Below are positions 1-7,358 of a DNA stretch of 36,739 bases, in pieces. Position 1 is the stretch's first letter. Each line of letters opens with the position of its first letter. Under the pieces are notes generated by a model that saw only the letters and a program-made list of their open reading frames with translations, did no database searches and was not told the DNA's origin. The position numbers and the translations under genes are program-made. Source of the DNA: Deltaproteobacteria bacterium (GTDB lineage: Bacteria; Myxococcota_A; UBA9042); the NCBI GenBank assembly GCA_016875335.1, contig VGRO01000039.1, positions 1 through 36,739 on the forward strand, given 5' to 3'.

Positions 1-464
1 GCTTGACCGACCCCAGGGTCGCCGGCATGGGCGCGGTCATGTCGGGGGGTCGCTACGATGGGCTGGTCGGCCTGTTCGCGGGCGGCAGCATCCCGGCCGT
101 CGGCATTTCGGTGGGCCTTGACCGCCTGTTTGCCGCGTTGCAGGAGCTGCACCTGGTCGGCGGCGACGAGGCCGCCGTGCCCGTGTACGCGACTGTGATG
201 GCGCCGGAGCTTGCCGGGGCGACCCTGGCCCTGGTGGGCGCCCTGCGGGCCAAGGGTGTGCGCACCGAGGTGGATCTCGGCGGCGGCAAGCTGGGCAAGC
301 AGTTCGAGCGGGCGCACAAGCGCGGCGCACGGGCGGCATTGGTGCTCGGGTCCGATGAGGCCGCGGCCGGCACGGTGGTGGTCAAGGACTTGCGCTCAGG
401 TACGCAGGCCACGGTCGCCCAGGCAGAGGTCGCGGAACACCTGCGCGCGCTGTTGGCTACTTGA
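1..464 (+). CDS. hisS: Histidyl-tRNA synthetase, C-terminal part (5' end outside window)
   Basis: This is the C-terminal part of histidyl-tRNA synthetase, which charges tRNA-His with histidine in the cytoplasm. The frame is open to the left edge, so the N-terminal catalytic portion lies outside the window. Visible are the GGRYDGL segment and class II motif 3 (VGISVGLDRL) of the catalytic core. After these comes an alpha/beta anticodon-binding domain starting at VPVYATVMAP and containing the GGGKLGKQFERAHKRGA segment typical of HisRS. The gene ends with TGA at 462-464. Its last 8 nt overlap the 3' end of the convergent MlaD-like gene. Identification is firm; only the missing N-terminus limits what can be said. 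Confidence 0.95.
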   Translation, partial: LTDPRVAGMGAVMSGGRYDGLVGLFAGGSIPAVGISVGLDRLFAALQELHLVGGDEAAVPVYATVMAPELAGATLALVGALRAKGVRTEVDLGGGKLGKQFERAHKRGARAALVLGSDEAAAGTVVVKDLRSGTQATVAQAEVAEHLRALLAT

Positions 465-2106
465 AGCTGACGCTCGGCGCCGACGTGAACAGCACGAACA
501 GGTCGTTGTCGGTAAAGGTCAGGCCCAGGCCAAAGAACAAGTCCGCACGGGAGCTGGGGAAAAGCAGTTCGTCGCCGCCCAGCCACGCGTAGAGGTGCGG
601 CACGAACACCCACGACAAGCTGGCGCGCAGCCGCGGCCGCGGCATGTCGCGAAACCGAAACAGGTCGGCGGAAATCGAGAGCTTGTCGCGCACCACGTCG
701 AGGTCCACGCCGCCGCCGGCGGTGTTCTCGATGAGGCCGCCGCGCAGCACCACCGAGCCGAAGCGGCGGGCGTACTGGACGCCAAATCTGGGCGTGCTCT
801 CGAACTCGACCAGCGTTTCGGTCAAGGGCGAGGGATCCCCTCCGAAGGTCGTCTGGCGGGTCAACGTGCGCGTCACCGGCAGGTTGTTGGCGGTCAGCGT
901 CAGGAGCACAAATTTCTCCTGGCTGGGCTGCAACCGCAGCGACAGATGTGACTGCCAGTCCAACTGGCCGGCCTCGCCCGCGCGCACGGCGTGGGCCGCA
1001 AGCTTGTAGTCGATGCCGATCTCCAGGTCGATATAGCGTCTGAGCAGGCTGCTCGTCGAAGTGAGCAGTTGCTCGGAGCTGCGCACCAGCGTCTCGTCGC
1101 GCAGCAAACGGCCGACGTTGCCCTTGCCCGCATCGACGTCGGCCGCGACGTGTTCGACGTGCGCCATGATCTTGTCGAAGCGGCTGAGCGCGTCCTGCAC
1201 CTTTTTCAGGCCTTGGGTGATGGTGCCAACGGTGTCGTCCACGCCGCTCTTGTTGCGGCCAACCAGGTCGCGCACCTGGGTCGTGACCACTTCGATGTTC
1301 TCGATGCTGCGCAACACGCTCTTGCCAGCTTCGTCCATCGAACCGGCGGTGCGGGTGACGATGACGTCGAGTCGGCCGGTCAAGTTGCTGAGCTTGACGG
1401 CGGTGTCGGCAAAGCCGTGAAGTCCCCGGTCGAGGTCGCCCCCGGGCGCGAGCACGCCCTGCGTCAACCGTTCGCGCAGCGCAAGCGTCGTCCTTGCCAC
1501 ATTGTCGCTCGCGGTCACCAGGTTGTTGGTGATCTTGGCGATCTGGTCGGCACCCGACTCGCTTCCGAGCACGAGCGCGGCGTTGTGGGTGATCTTGGCC
1601 ACGTCGCTGGCGATCTGGTCGATCTTGGGCACGATGTCGGCGGCACGGTCCATCTTCTGCAGCGTCTGCTGCAGCGCAGTGGCGGTGATGACCAGCGCAA
1701 TCTCGTCGCCGTCCTTGAGCACCTGGCCAGACATGCCGGGCGCAAGTTCGAGGTAGTAGTCGCCGAGCAACGACGCCTGCAACCGCGTGAGCACCGCGCC
1801 GTTGCGCACCGAGCCATCGGGCGCGGCGGTGCCCCGAAAGACCTTGATCTTGCGCAAGAGGCGCAACCCGACTTCGACGCGCTGCCCTTTGAGTTCGAGA
1901 TCCTGAACTTCACCGACCCGCACGCCGGCAATGGTGACCTTGGTGCCGGGCGCGATGCCGGTCACGTCGTCGAACATGGCGCGCAGCCGGTAGGTGTCGG
2001 GGCCGGCGCCGATGCCGCGGTTGGAAAATGCGACGCCGACCACGGTGGCCACCACGGCGAGAACGGCAAACACCCCGACCGCCAGCGCGGCACGTTTGGA
2101 ATTCAT
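457..2106 (-). CDS. MlaD/MCE-domain lipid transport protein with coiled coil and C-terminal beta-barrel-like region
   Basis: This 549-aa protein belongs to the MlaD/MCE family, whose members bind lipids and carry them between the two membranes of the Gram-negative envelope. Residues 1-27 form an N-terminal membrane anchor. Residues about 36-116 are the MCE domain, with VTGIAPGTKVTIAGVRVGEV and the ASLLGDYYLEL strand. Residues about 125-350 are long, polar and helical-looking, suggesting a coiled coil. The last ~190 residues alternate polar and hydrophobic positions with many aromatics, like outer-membrane beta strands, and end in PSVSFK. E. coli MlaD is about 183 aa, so this is a much longer architecture. 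The ATG (2104-2106) overlaps the TGA of the ATPase gene (2103-2105), which suggests translational coupling. The MCE call is firm; the barrel reading is inferred from residue pattern only. Confidence 0.9.
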   Translation of the reverse strand: MNSKRAALAVGVFAVLAVVATVVGVAFSNRGIGAGPDTYRLRAMFDDVTGIAPGTKVTIAGVRVGEVQDLELKGQRVEVGLRLLRKIKVFRGTAAPDGSVRNGAVLTRLQASLLGDYYLELAPGMSGQVLKDGDEIALVITATALQQTLQKMDRAADIVPKIDQIASDVAKITHNAALVLGSESGADQIAKITNNLVTASDNVARTTLALRERLTQGVLAPGGDLDRGLHGFADTAVKLSNLTGRLDVIVTRTAGSMDEAGKSVLRSIENIEVVTTQVRDLVGRNKSGVDDTVGTITQGLKKVQDALSRFDKIMAHVEHVAADVDAGKGNVGRLLRDETLVRSSEQLLTSTSSLLRRYIDLEIGIDYKLAAHAVRAGEAGQLDWQSHLSLRLQPSQEKFVLLTLTANNLPVTRTLTRQTTFGGDPSPLTETLVEFESTPRFGVQYARRFGSVVLRGGLIENTAGGGVDLDVVRDKLSISADLFRFRDMPRPRLRASLSWVFVPHLYAWLGGDELLFPSSRADLFFGLGLTFTDNDLFVLFTSAPSVSFK

Positions 2107-2888
2107 GGAGCACCTGCCGCCAAGACCTGCAGCGGGCCAGTGCCGCTCACGAAGATGAAATCGCGGACGATGGGGTTGGGGCTGGCGCGAAACTCGGCCG
2201 GTGTCCCGGACTCGATGATCTGGCCCTGGTAGAGCATGGCGACATGGTGGGCGATGCGAAAAGTCGACGCCATGTCGTGCGAAATCACCACCGACGTCAC
2301 ATGCAGGCGCTCCTGCGTTTCGGCGATCATGTCGTCGACCTGCTTGATCATCACCGGGTCGAGTCCCGTGGTCGGCTCGTCGTAGATCAAGATTTCGGGC
2401 CGCAGGATTGTGGCCCGGGCCAAGGCGACGCGTTTGCGCATGCCGCCCGACAGTTCGCCCGGGAACTTGTGGACGGCGTGGCCCAACTTGAGGGCGTGCA
2501 GGGCGTCGAGGACCAGTTCGCGCTCTTGCGCCGGCCGCAGCCGCTGGTGCTCGCGCAACGGAAACGCCACGTTTTCATAAACGTCCATCGAATCGAACAG
2601 GGCGGAGTTCTGAAACAACATGCCAAAGTGGCGGCGTACCCCGAGCAACTCGGCGTCGCCCATGGCGAAGATGTCGCGCCCGCGAAAACGCACTTCGCCG
2701 CGGTCGGGGCGCAGCAGGGCCACCAGATGCTTGATGAGCACGCTCTTGCCGCTGCCAGAGCCGCCGATGATGACGGTGATGCGGCCCTCGGCGATGTCGA
2801 GGTCGATGCCGCGCAGGACTGCGTGGCCGCCAAACGCCTTGTGTACGCCGACGACTTGCAGAATGGGAACGGGTGCTGGTTCAGCCAC
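2103..2888 (-). CDS. MlaF-like ABC transporter ATP-binding protein
   Basis: This is the ATPase subunit of an MCE/Mla-type lipid ABC transporter, 261 aa from a GTG at 2888. Visible motifs are Walker A (GGSGSGKSVLIKHL), the Q-loop (GMLFQNSALFDSM), the ABC signature (LSGGMRKRVALARA), Walker B (ILIYDEPTTGLDP) and the switch His (VVISHDM). The QNSALFDSMDVYENV and SGGMRKR wording is typical of the MlaF/Ttg2A group. The GTG start gives an ordinary N-terminus (MAEPAPVPILQVV) and lies just downstream of a possible promoter. An in-frame ATG at 2930 would add 14 residues but would overlap the -10 of that promoter. The gene is first in a two-gene operon with the MCE protein and overlaps it by 4 nt. No MlaE permease gene lies beside it. 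Confidence 0.93.
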   Translation of the reverse strand: MAEPAPVPILQVVGVHKAFGGHAVLRGIDLDIAEGRITVIIGGSGSGKSVLIKHLVALLRPDRGEVRFRGRDIFAMGDAELLGVRRHFGMLFQNSALFDSMDVYENVAFPLREHQRLRPAQERELVLDALHALKLGHAVHKFPGELSGGMRKRVALARATILRPEILIYDEPTTGLDPVMIKQVDDMIAETQERLHVTSVVISHDMASTFRIAHHVAMLYQGQIIESGTPAEFRASPNPIVRDFIFVSGTGPLQVLAAGAP

Positions 2889-2925
2889 CAGTGCAGTAGT
2901 CCGCGGGCCAGGATGGCCCACGCCA

Positions 2926-2953
2926 AGCATACCGCGCGCAGGCAGCGCGCCAA
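2926..2953 (-). promoter_or_regulatory. Possible promoter of the mlaF-mlaD-like operon
   Basis: On the minus strand TTGGCG (2953-2948) is followed after 16 bp by TATGCT (2931-2926). Each box has 4 of 6 matches to the housekeeping sigma consensus. If real, transcription starts near 2920 and the GTG at 2888 is the likely start codon. The call rests on eye inspection alone. Confidence 0.3.
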
Positions 2954-3010
2954 GAAAACCCAAGCCGCGCGTCTGATGGGGCATCCGTGTCACACCGGCG
3001 AGCACCGTGC

Positions 3011-3039
3011 TTGACACCGGGCTTGCGCGATCCCAGCAT
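3011..3039 (+). promoter_or_regulatory. Putative promoter of the FHA-GAF-histidine kinase gene
   Basis: A perfect -35 box TTGACA (3011-3016) is followed by a 17-bp spacer and a weak -10 CAGCAT (3034-3039). Transcription would start near 3046. That would exclude the upstream GTG at 3007 and favour the ATG at 3082 as start of the kinase. Confidence 0.35.
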
Positions 3040-3081
3040 CGGGACCTTGCTGCGGCACGCAATGGCTGCGGCCGGGCGACC

Positions 3082-4932
3082 ATGGCCGCACCCCGCCGAG
3101 TGAATTTGCGCGTGATGTCGGGCGATTTGCGCGGCCAGACCTTCGCTGTGGTCGATGAGGTCTTGGTCGGCCGGGCCACCACCTGCACCATCTTCGTGCC
3201 CGACCGCCGCGCCTCCCGCGAGCACGCGCGGTTCTTTCTGGAAAACGGCGAGCTGGTCGTCGAGGACCTCGGCAGCCACAACGGCACCTGGGTCAACACC
3301 GAGTGCTGCGAGCGCGCCACGCTGCAGCCGGGCGACGTCGTGCGCATCGGCGTCACCCAGTTCGAGGTCGAGTTGGTTCCCGAAGGCAGCAACGTGGTGC
3401 GGGTCGTCAGCGACGCCCACCCGGTCGAGCCGCGCCTGGTCAAGCCCGTCGATCCGATCTCAGGACCGGTCGATCCGAGCCGCATGACCGCGCAAGACGT
3501 GTTCGACTCGCTGGGCGTCGGCATGACCGAGCGCTTCGACGACCTGCCGGTGCTGCCGCTGCTGCGCAAGACGCGCAGTTTTGCGCTGCTGGTCGAGGCG
3601 AGCAAGATCCTGCAGCGCTACACCGACCTGTGCGAGACGCTGCCGGGCCTGCTCGACTTGGTGCTGCAAGCCGTCCAAGGCGATCGCGCGGCCGTGATGT
3701 TGCTCGACGACAAGGGACAGTTGATTCCCAAGGTGGTGCAGAAGCGCTCGTCCATCAGCGGCCCCTATCAGGCGGCTTCGGGCCAGGGCGCCGCCACTGC
3801 GGCCACGCCCCCCGAACAAGAACTGGTGCTGTCCAAGACCGTGGCGGACATGGTGTTGCAGCAGCGCTGTGCCGTGATCACAGCCGACGCCGCGGCCGAC
3901 GAACGCTTCGCCTCTTCCGAGTCGGTCATCATCAACCGGGTGCGCTCGCTGCTCGTGGTGCCAGTGTTGGTCTCGAACCGCCTGCTTGGACTCATCGAAG
4001 TCGAAAACTTCCGCAGCGTCAATGCCTTTGACGACAACGACCTGCACCTGCTGAGCGTGCTCGGGTCGATGCTCGGCGTGGCACTCGACCACCTTGAGGT
4101 ATTGCAGGCGCGCGAGCGGGCGATCGTCGAGTTGCGTGTCGCGCAAGATCAGTTGTTGGCCACCCAACAGCGGCTCATCGCCTCGGAGCGCATGGGGGTG
4201 CTCGGCCGCCTGTCGAGCGGCATCGCCCACGAGGTCAAGAACCACCTGAGCCCGTTCATGCTCGCCGACATGATCGCGGCCAAGTACCCAGCCGATCAGG
4301 AGATCCAGGAGGCCTCGCAACTGATGCTCGACGCCCAGAGCCGCATCCTGGGACTGGTGGACGAGATCCGCACCTTTGCCAGCGGCGCCAAAGTCGACAT
4401 GACGGTGCAGCCCGAGGACTTGGCGGTCGTGCTCGACCAGGTGGTGCGGTTCCTGCGCTGCGACCGCATCCTGCGCACCGCCGACGTGCGGTTGACGCTG
4501 CTGGCCCGACCGCTGGTGCCGATGGACGCCGCCCGCATCCGCCAGGTGCTTATCAATCTCCTCCGCAACGCCGGCGAGGCCATCGAGCACCGCAAGAATG
4601 GCTATGTCGAACTGGTGGTGCGCACCGACGCCAGGTCGGCAATGGTCGAGGTTCGCGACAATGGCAGCGGCATCCCGCAGGATTTGCGCGATCGGGTGTT
4701 TGAGCCGTTCTTCACCACCAAAGGCGACAAAGGTATCGGCCTCGGCCTGGACATCTCGCGGCAAATCGTGCGCGCGCACGGCGGAGCGCTGACGTTCGAA
4801 TCCGACACCAACTTTGGTACCGTCTTCCGCATGGCGCTGCCGCTTGTCCCCGAACTCGGCCCGAGCGCAGCGGATTTCGACGACATGCTGACCGACCCGA
4901 GCGGCGGCCGGCTGCCGATCTCGTTGCCCTAG
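3082..4932 (+). CDS. Soluble FHA-GAF sensor histidine kinase
   Basis: This is a cytoplasmic two-component sensor kinase of 616 aa. An N-terminal FHA domain (about residues 10-100) shows the phosphothreonine-binding residues in VGRATTC, SREHAR and SHNGTWVN. A GAF domain (about 165-345) follows and should bind a small ligand. A short helix leads to the HisKA segment GIAHEVKNHLSP with the phosphoacceptor His383. The ATPase domain has the N box around Asn496 (NLLRNAGEAI), the G1 box DNGSGIP, the F box EPFFTTK and the G2 box GIGLGLDIS. There are no membrane segments, so input is probably intracellular: a phosphoprotein through FHA and a ligand through GAF. ATG 3082 is preferred over GTG 3007 because the upstream codons carry no family sequence and a putative promoter sits there. 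No response regulator is next to it, so it is an orphan kinase. Confidence 0.92.
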   Translation: MAAPRRVNLRVMSGDLRGQTFAVVDEVLVGRATTCTIFVPDRRASREHARFFLENGELVVEDLGSHNGTWVNTECCERATLQPGDVVRIGVTQFEVELVPEGSNVVRVVSDAHPVEPRLVKPVDPISGPVDPSRMTAQDVFDSLGVGMTERFDDLPVLPLLRKTRSFALLVEASKILQRYTDLCETLPGLLDLVLQAVQGDRAAVMLLDDKGQLIPKVVQKRSSISGPYQAASGQGAATAATPPEQELVLSKTVADMVLQQRCAVITADAAADERFASSESVIINRVRSLLVVPVLVSNRLLGLIEVENFRSVNAFDDNDLHLLSVLGSMLGVALDHLEVLQARERAIVELRVAQDQLLATQQRLIASERMGVLGRLSSGIAHEVKNHLSPFMLADMIAAKYPADQEIQEASQLMLDAQSRILGLVDEIRTFASGAKVDMTVQPEDLAVVLDQVVRFLRCDRILRTADVRLTLLARPLVPMDAARIRQVLINLLRNAGEAIEHRKNGYVELVVRTDARSAMVEVRDNGSGIPQDLRDRVFEPFFTTKGDKGIGLGLDISRQIVRAHGGALTFESDTNFGTVFRMALPLVPELGPSAADFDDMLTDPSGGRLPISLP

Positions 4933-5026
4933 TCGGCGAAACCCTGAATTCGCCTTGTGATGGACGCGGTGGTGCTCCCAGACAACCATAGTGTATTTCG
5001 CGTGCTAGCCGCTCGCTTGGTCAAGA

Positions 5027-5051
5027 GGGCGCGCCGTCCCCTCGCGCGCCC
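5027..5051 (+). terminator. GC-rich hairpin downstream of the kinase gene
   Basis: GGGCGCGC (5027-5034) and GCGCGCCC (5044-5051) form a perfect 8-bp stem with a 9-nt loop, about 95 bp after the kinase stop. There is no T-run after it, so it is not a classical intrinsic terminator. It may stall polymerase or be incidental in GC-rich DNA. Confidence 0.25.
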
Positions 5052-5243
5052 AAGCGCGCCCACCCCTGCGTCCGGCCGCAGCCGCGCCCGGACGTACCTC
5101 GGCCCTGTTGCGCGCCGGAGCCCGGCGCGAATTTCGGGCCTGCGGAACTATACAGACCGACCGAAAAACAAGATCATGTTTCGCCCGTCGCCGCGAGTCG
5201 GCCGCCTCGGACGCGAGCTTGGCGACGCACGAAAGAGCACGAA

Positions 5244-5281
5244 TCTGACGGAATTCCGGGTCAACCCGGACTTCCGTCAGA
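5244..5281. repeat. Near-perfect 18-bp inverted repeat upstream of NAD kinase
   Basis: The arms 5244-5261 and 5264-5281 match at 17 of 18 positions around a 2-nt centre. The left arm begins TCTGACGGAA and ends CCGGGT. The repeat ends 20 bp before the NAD kinase ATG. It could be an operator for a dimeric repressor, a 5'-leader hairpin controlling translation, or a dispersed palindromic element. A TATAGG hexamer follows directly at 5285-5290. Confidence 0.75.
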
Positions 5282-5301
5282 GAGTATAGGCGCCACGCCC
5301 C

Positions 5302-6279
5302 ATGCCCAGTGTCATGCCCATCGGCCACAGGGTCGGCGACGCCGTCGCGCCCAGTCGCATTGCCGTCGTCAAGAAATCGAGCGCCATCGAGCAGTTGCAG
5401 GCGCACCCCGACGCGCGCATGCAGCGCGCCCTGCAGGAAGGTCAGCCGGTCGCACATCGGGTCACCCAAGCCCACCGCGAGCACGTCGCCAGTGTCGATG
5501 CGGTGGTCGCGGCGCTGACCGAGCGCGGGCTGCAGTTCCGCGTGGTGTCGGCGCTGCATCGGCGGGTGGCGGACTGGGCGGACCTGGTGGTGACGGTCGG
5601 CGGCGATGGCACCTTCCTGTCGGCGTCGCATGCCATACGCGCGGGCGATCGAGGCGATGGACCGCCGATGCTTGGGGTCAACAGCGCCACCAGCAGTTCA
5701 ATCGGCTACTTCTGCGCCACCGACGGCGCCGGCTTTGGCGCGCTGGTCGACCAACTGGCGGCGCGGGCCCTGCATAGCCAGCCGCTGTGGCGGATGCAGG
5801 TCAGCGTCAACGGCGAACCGCTGGGCGACCTGGCGCTCAACGACGTACTGCTTGCCCATAAAGTTCCGGCGGAGACGACGCGCTACCAACTGGAACTACA
5901 GGGGGTGGTCCAGGACCACAAGTCGTCGGGTATCTGGGTGGCCACCGCGGCCGGTTCGACGGCTGCGATCCGGTCGGCCGGCGGCGCGGTCTTGCCGATC
6001 GACAGCCCGCTTTTGCAGTATCGGGTGCGCGAACTGATGACCTGGGCCGTGAGCGGCGAACCCTTGGCCGGCGGCACCTTCGACAGTGACCTGACTGTGA
6101 CCTCGCGCATGCTGGCGGGGGCGCTGTACATCGACGGCAGCCACCTCAAGGTCGGCTTTGGCTATGGCGATCGCATCACCTTCCGACCGGCGCCGCGGCC
6201 GCTCGGCTGGATCGCACCGCCCGGGTTCGAACAGCGGCGGGCCGCGATCGTTGCCGGCTCGTCCGGCTTGCCCAACTGA
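5302..6279 (+). CDS. NAD kinase (divergent ATP-NAD kinase)
   Basis: This cytoplasmic enzyme, 325 aa, should phosphorylate NAD+ to NADP+. The signature GGDGT motif is at residues 100-104 (VTVGGDGTFLSAS). It is followed by GVNSATSSSIGYF, where canonical enzymes have a GINxGxLGF stretch. LNDVLL stands where most family members have NE. The C-terminal half carries SSGIWVATAAGSTAAIRSAGG, the counterpart of the usual STPTGSTAYSLSAGG segment. These variations mark a divergent branch of the NAD kinase superfamily, but the fold-defining motifs are in the right order and the length is normal. The start at 5302 gives MPSVMPIG; an ATG four codons later is equally possible. A long inverted repeat sits 20 bp upstream and may control the gene. 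Confidence 0.88.
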   Translation: MPSVMPIGHRVGDAVAPSRIAVVKKSSAIEQLQAHPDARMQRALQEGQPVAHRVTQAHREHVASVDAVVAALTERGLQFRVVSALHRRVADWADLVVTVGGDGTFLSASHAIRAGDRGDGPPMLGVNSATSSSIGYFCATDGAGFGALVDQLAARALHSQPLWRMQVSVNGEPLGDLALNDVLLAHKVPAETTRYQLELQGVVQDHKSSGIWVATAAGSTAAIRSAGGAVLPIDSPLLQYRVRELMTWAVSGEPLAGGTFDSDLTVTSRMLAGALYIDGSHLKVGFGYGDRITFRPAPRPLGWIAPPGFEQRRAAIVAGSSGLPN

Positions 6280-6450
6280 GGGTACGACAACGATGGACTC
6301 CAACGGTACCTTGGCCCATGTGCTCGTCGCGTGGGTCGCCAGCGCGCGTCCCGGAAGTGCGACTCGTCGCTCGGGCATAGGCCGAGGGGGACCGCCGTGA
6401 TGCTGCCGAATTCCTGACCGCCGCCGCCTGCGCAGGCAACCTGCCAGGGA

Positions 6451-7287
6451 TCACGCCGCGAGTTCTGGGGGCAGTTCGGCCACAGTGCCCGGCGAAGCCT
6501 CCGACCACCCGCGCCGCCGCAGGCGCACGGCGCACAATCCGGGCCGCGCGAGGTGCCCGCGTGGGCAGTCGTCGGAGAAGATGCGGTAGGGGCCGCGGTC
6601 GTCGCGGGTGTCCGGCGTTTGCGCCAAACCGGCGGACCACGCCTGCGCCAGACACTGCATCTCGGCCTCTCCGACGCGGCCGATCTCGCTGCGCCGCAGA
6701 TAGCGCCCACAGCGCGGGCAGCGGGGTTCCAAGGCGAGTCGCCGCAGCGCCCGCCATGCCCCCCACCCGACCAGTGTCCCCCGTACAGCCAGGGCCAGCG
6801 CGACCAGGAACAGGCCACCAGGCAGCGCGCGCTGGACACCGAGCGTGCGCGCAACCACGGGTCCCCGCTTGTTCTGCATGAGCCAGGCGCCGACCAGCCC
6901 GGCGCGGCCCGTCTCTGCGCGCAGGCCCAGGTCGATCAACTGCGCTGGCTGGTCGACCTCGGCCACGGCCAGGTCCTGGGCCAGGGTCATCGGCTGTTCG
7001 CGCAGCCAGCGCGCCTGATCAGCCCAGGTGGCCCACGCGTCGGTCGTTTCGTGCGCCGCGAGCCATGCGCATGCCACCGACCCGGCGAGCAGGATCGCGA
7101 CGCGTCGGGGCCCAAGGGCCAATGCGTGGCAGATCGTTACGGCCAGGGCGCCCAGGGTCAACGCTGCGGCCGTCTCATACAAGCCCGCGAGATGGATGAT
7201 GCGGCCGGCCAGCGCCGTGGCGACCCCAAAACCGGCCGCAAGCGCCGTGCAAAGGACCCATGCGGCGGCTGTGCGCAAGGCGATCAC
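6451..7287 (-). CDS. Hypothetical multi-pass membrane protein with C-terminal zinc-ribbon-like Cys motifs
   Basis: This 278-aa protein is not one I recognise. It starts at a GTG (7287). Three hydrophobic segments lie at about residues 8-28, 31-58 and 64-78, and a fourth at about 153-172. Between the third and fourth is a polar stretch of about 70 residues. The C-terminal ~100 residues contain CPRCGRYLRR, an isolated Cys (MQCLAQ) and DDCPRGHLARPGLC, which could form a zinc ribbon or treble-clef-like metal site in the cytoplasm. It lies 71 bp downstream of the lipoprotein gene at 7359-8366 in the same direction and may share its transcript. No function can be given. Confidence 0.7.
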   Translation of the reverse strand: MIALRTAAAWVLCTALAAGFGVATALAGRIIHLAGLYETAAALTLGALAVTICHALALGPRRVAILLAGSVACAWLAAHETTDAWATWADQARWLREQPMTLAQDLAVAEVDQPAQLIDLGLRAETGRAGLVGAWLMQNKRGPVVARTLGVQRALPGGLFLVALALAVRGTLVGWGAWRALRRLALEPRCPRCGRYLRRSEIGRVGEAEMQCLAQAWSAGLAQTPDTRDDRGPYRIFSDDCPRGHLARPGLCAVRLRRRGWSEASPGTVAELPPELAA

Positions 7288-7358
7288 CCGCCGCCAGTGG
7301 AACGGCGCACGGCGTCAACCCCGGAGGCGGGCCGGCGATTTCCCGTGGCTGGCGCCGC

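Larger units (their letters stand above)
4933..5301. other. Intergenic region of 369 bp between kinase and NAD kinase
   Basis: No convincing gene is present. The stretch holds a GC-rich hairpin near its left end (5027-5051) and a long near-perfect inverted repeat just before the NAD kinase gene (5244-5281). A TATACA hexamer lies near 5149 without a convincing -35 partner. The reading frames across the region have no recognisable protein sequence. Confidence 0.6.

Noticed and set aside
3007-3081. Earlier GTG start for the histidine kinase
   Set aside because: The codons carry no FHA sequence and overlap a plausible TTGACA promoter box; ATG 3082 is preferred.
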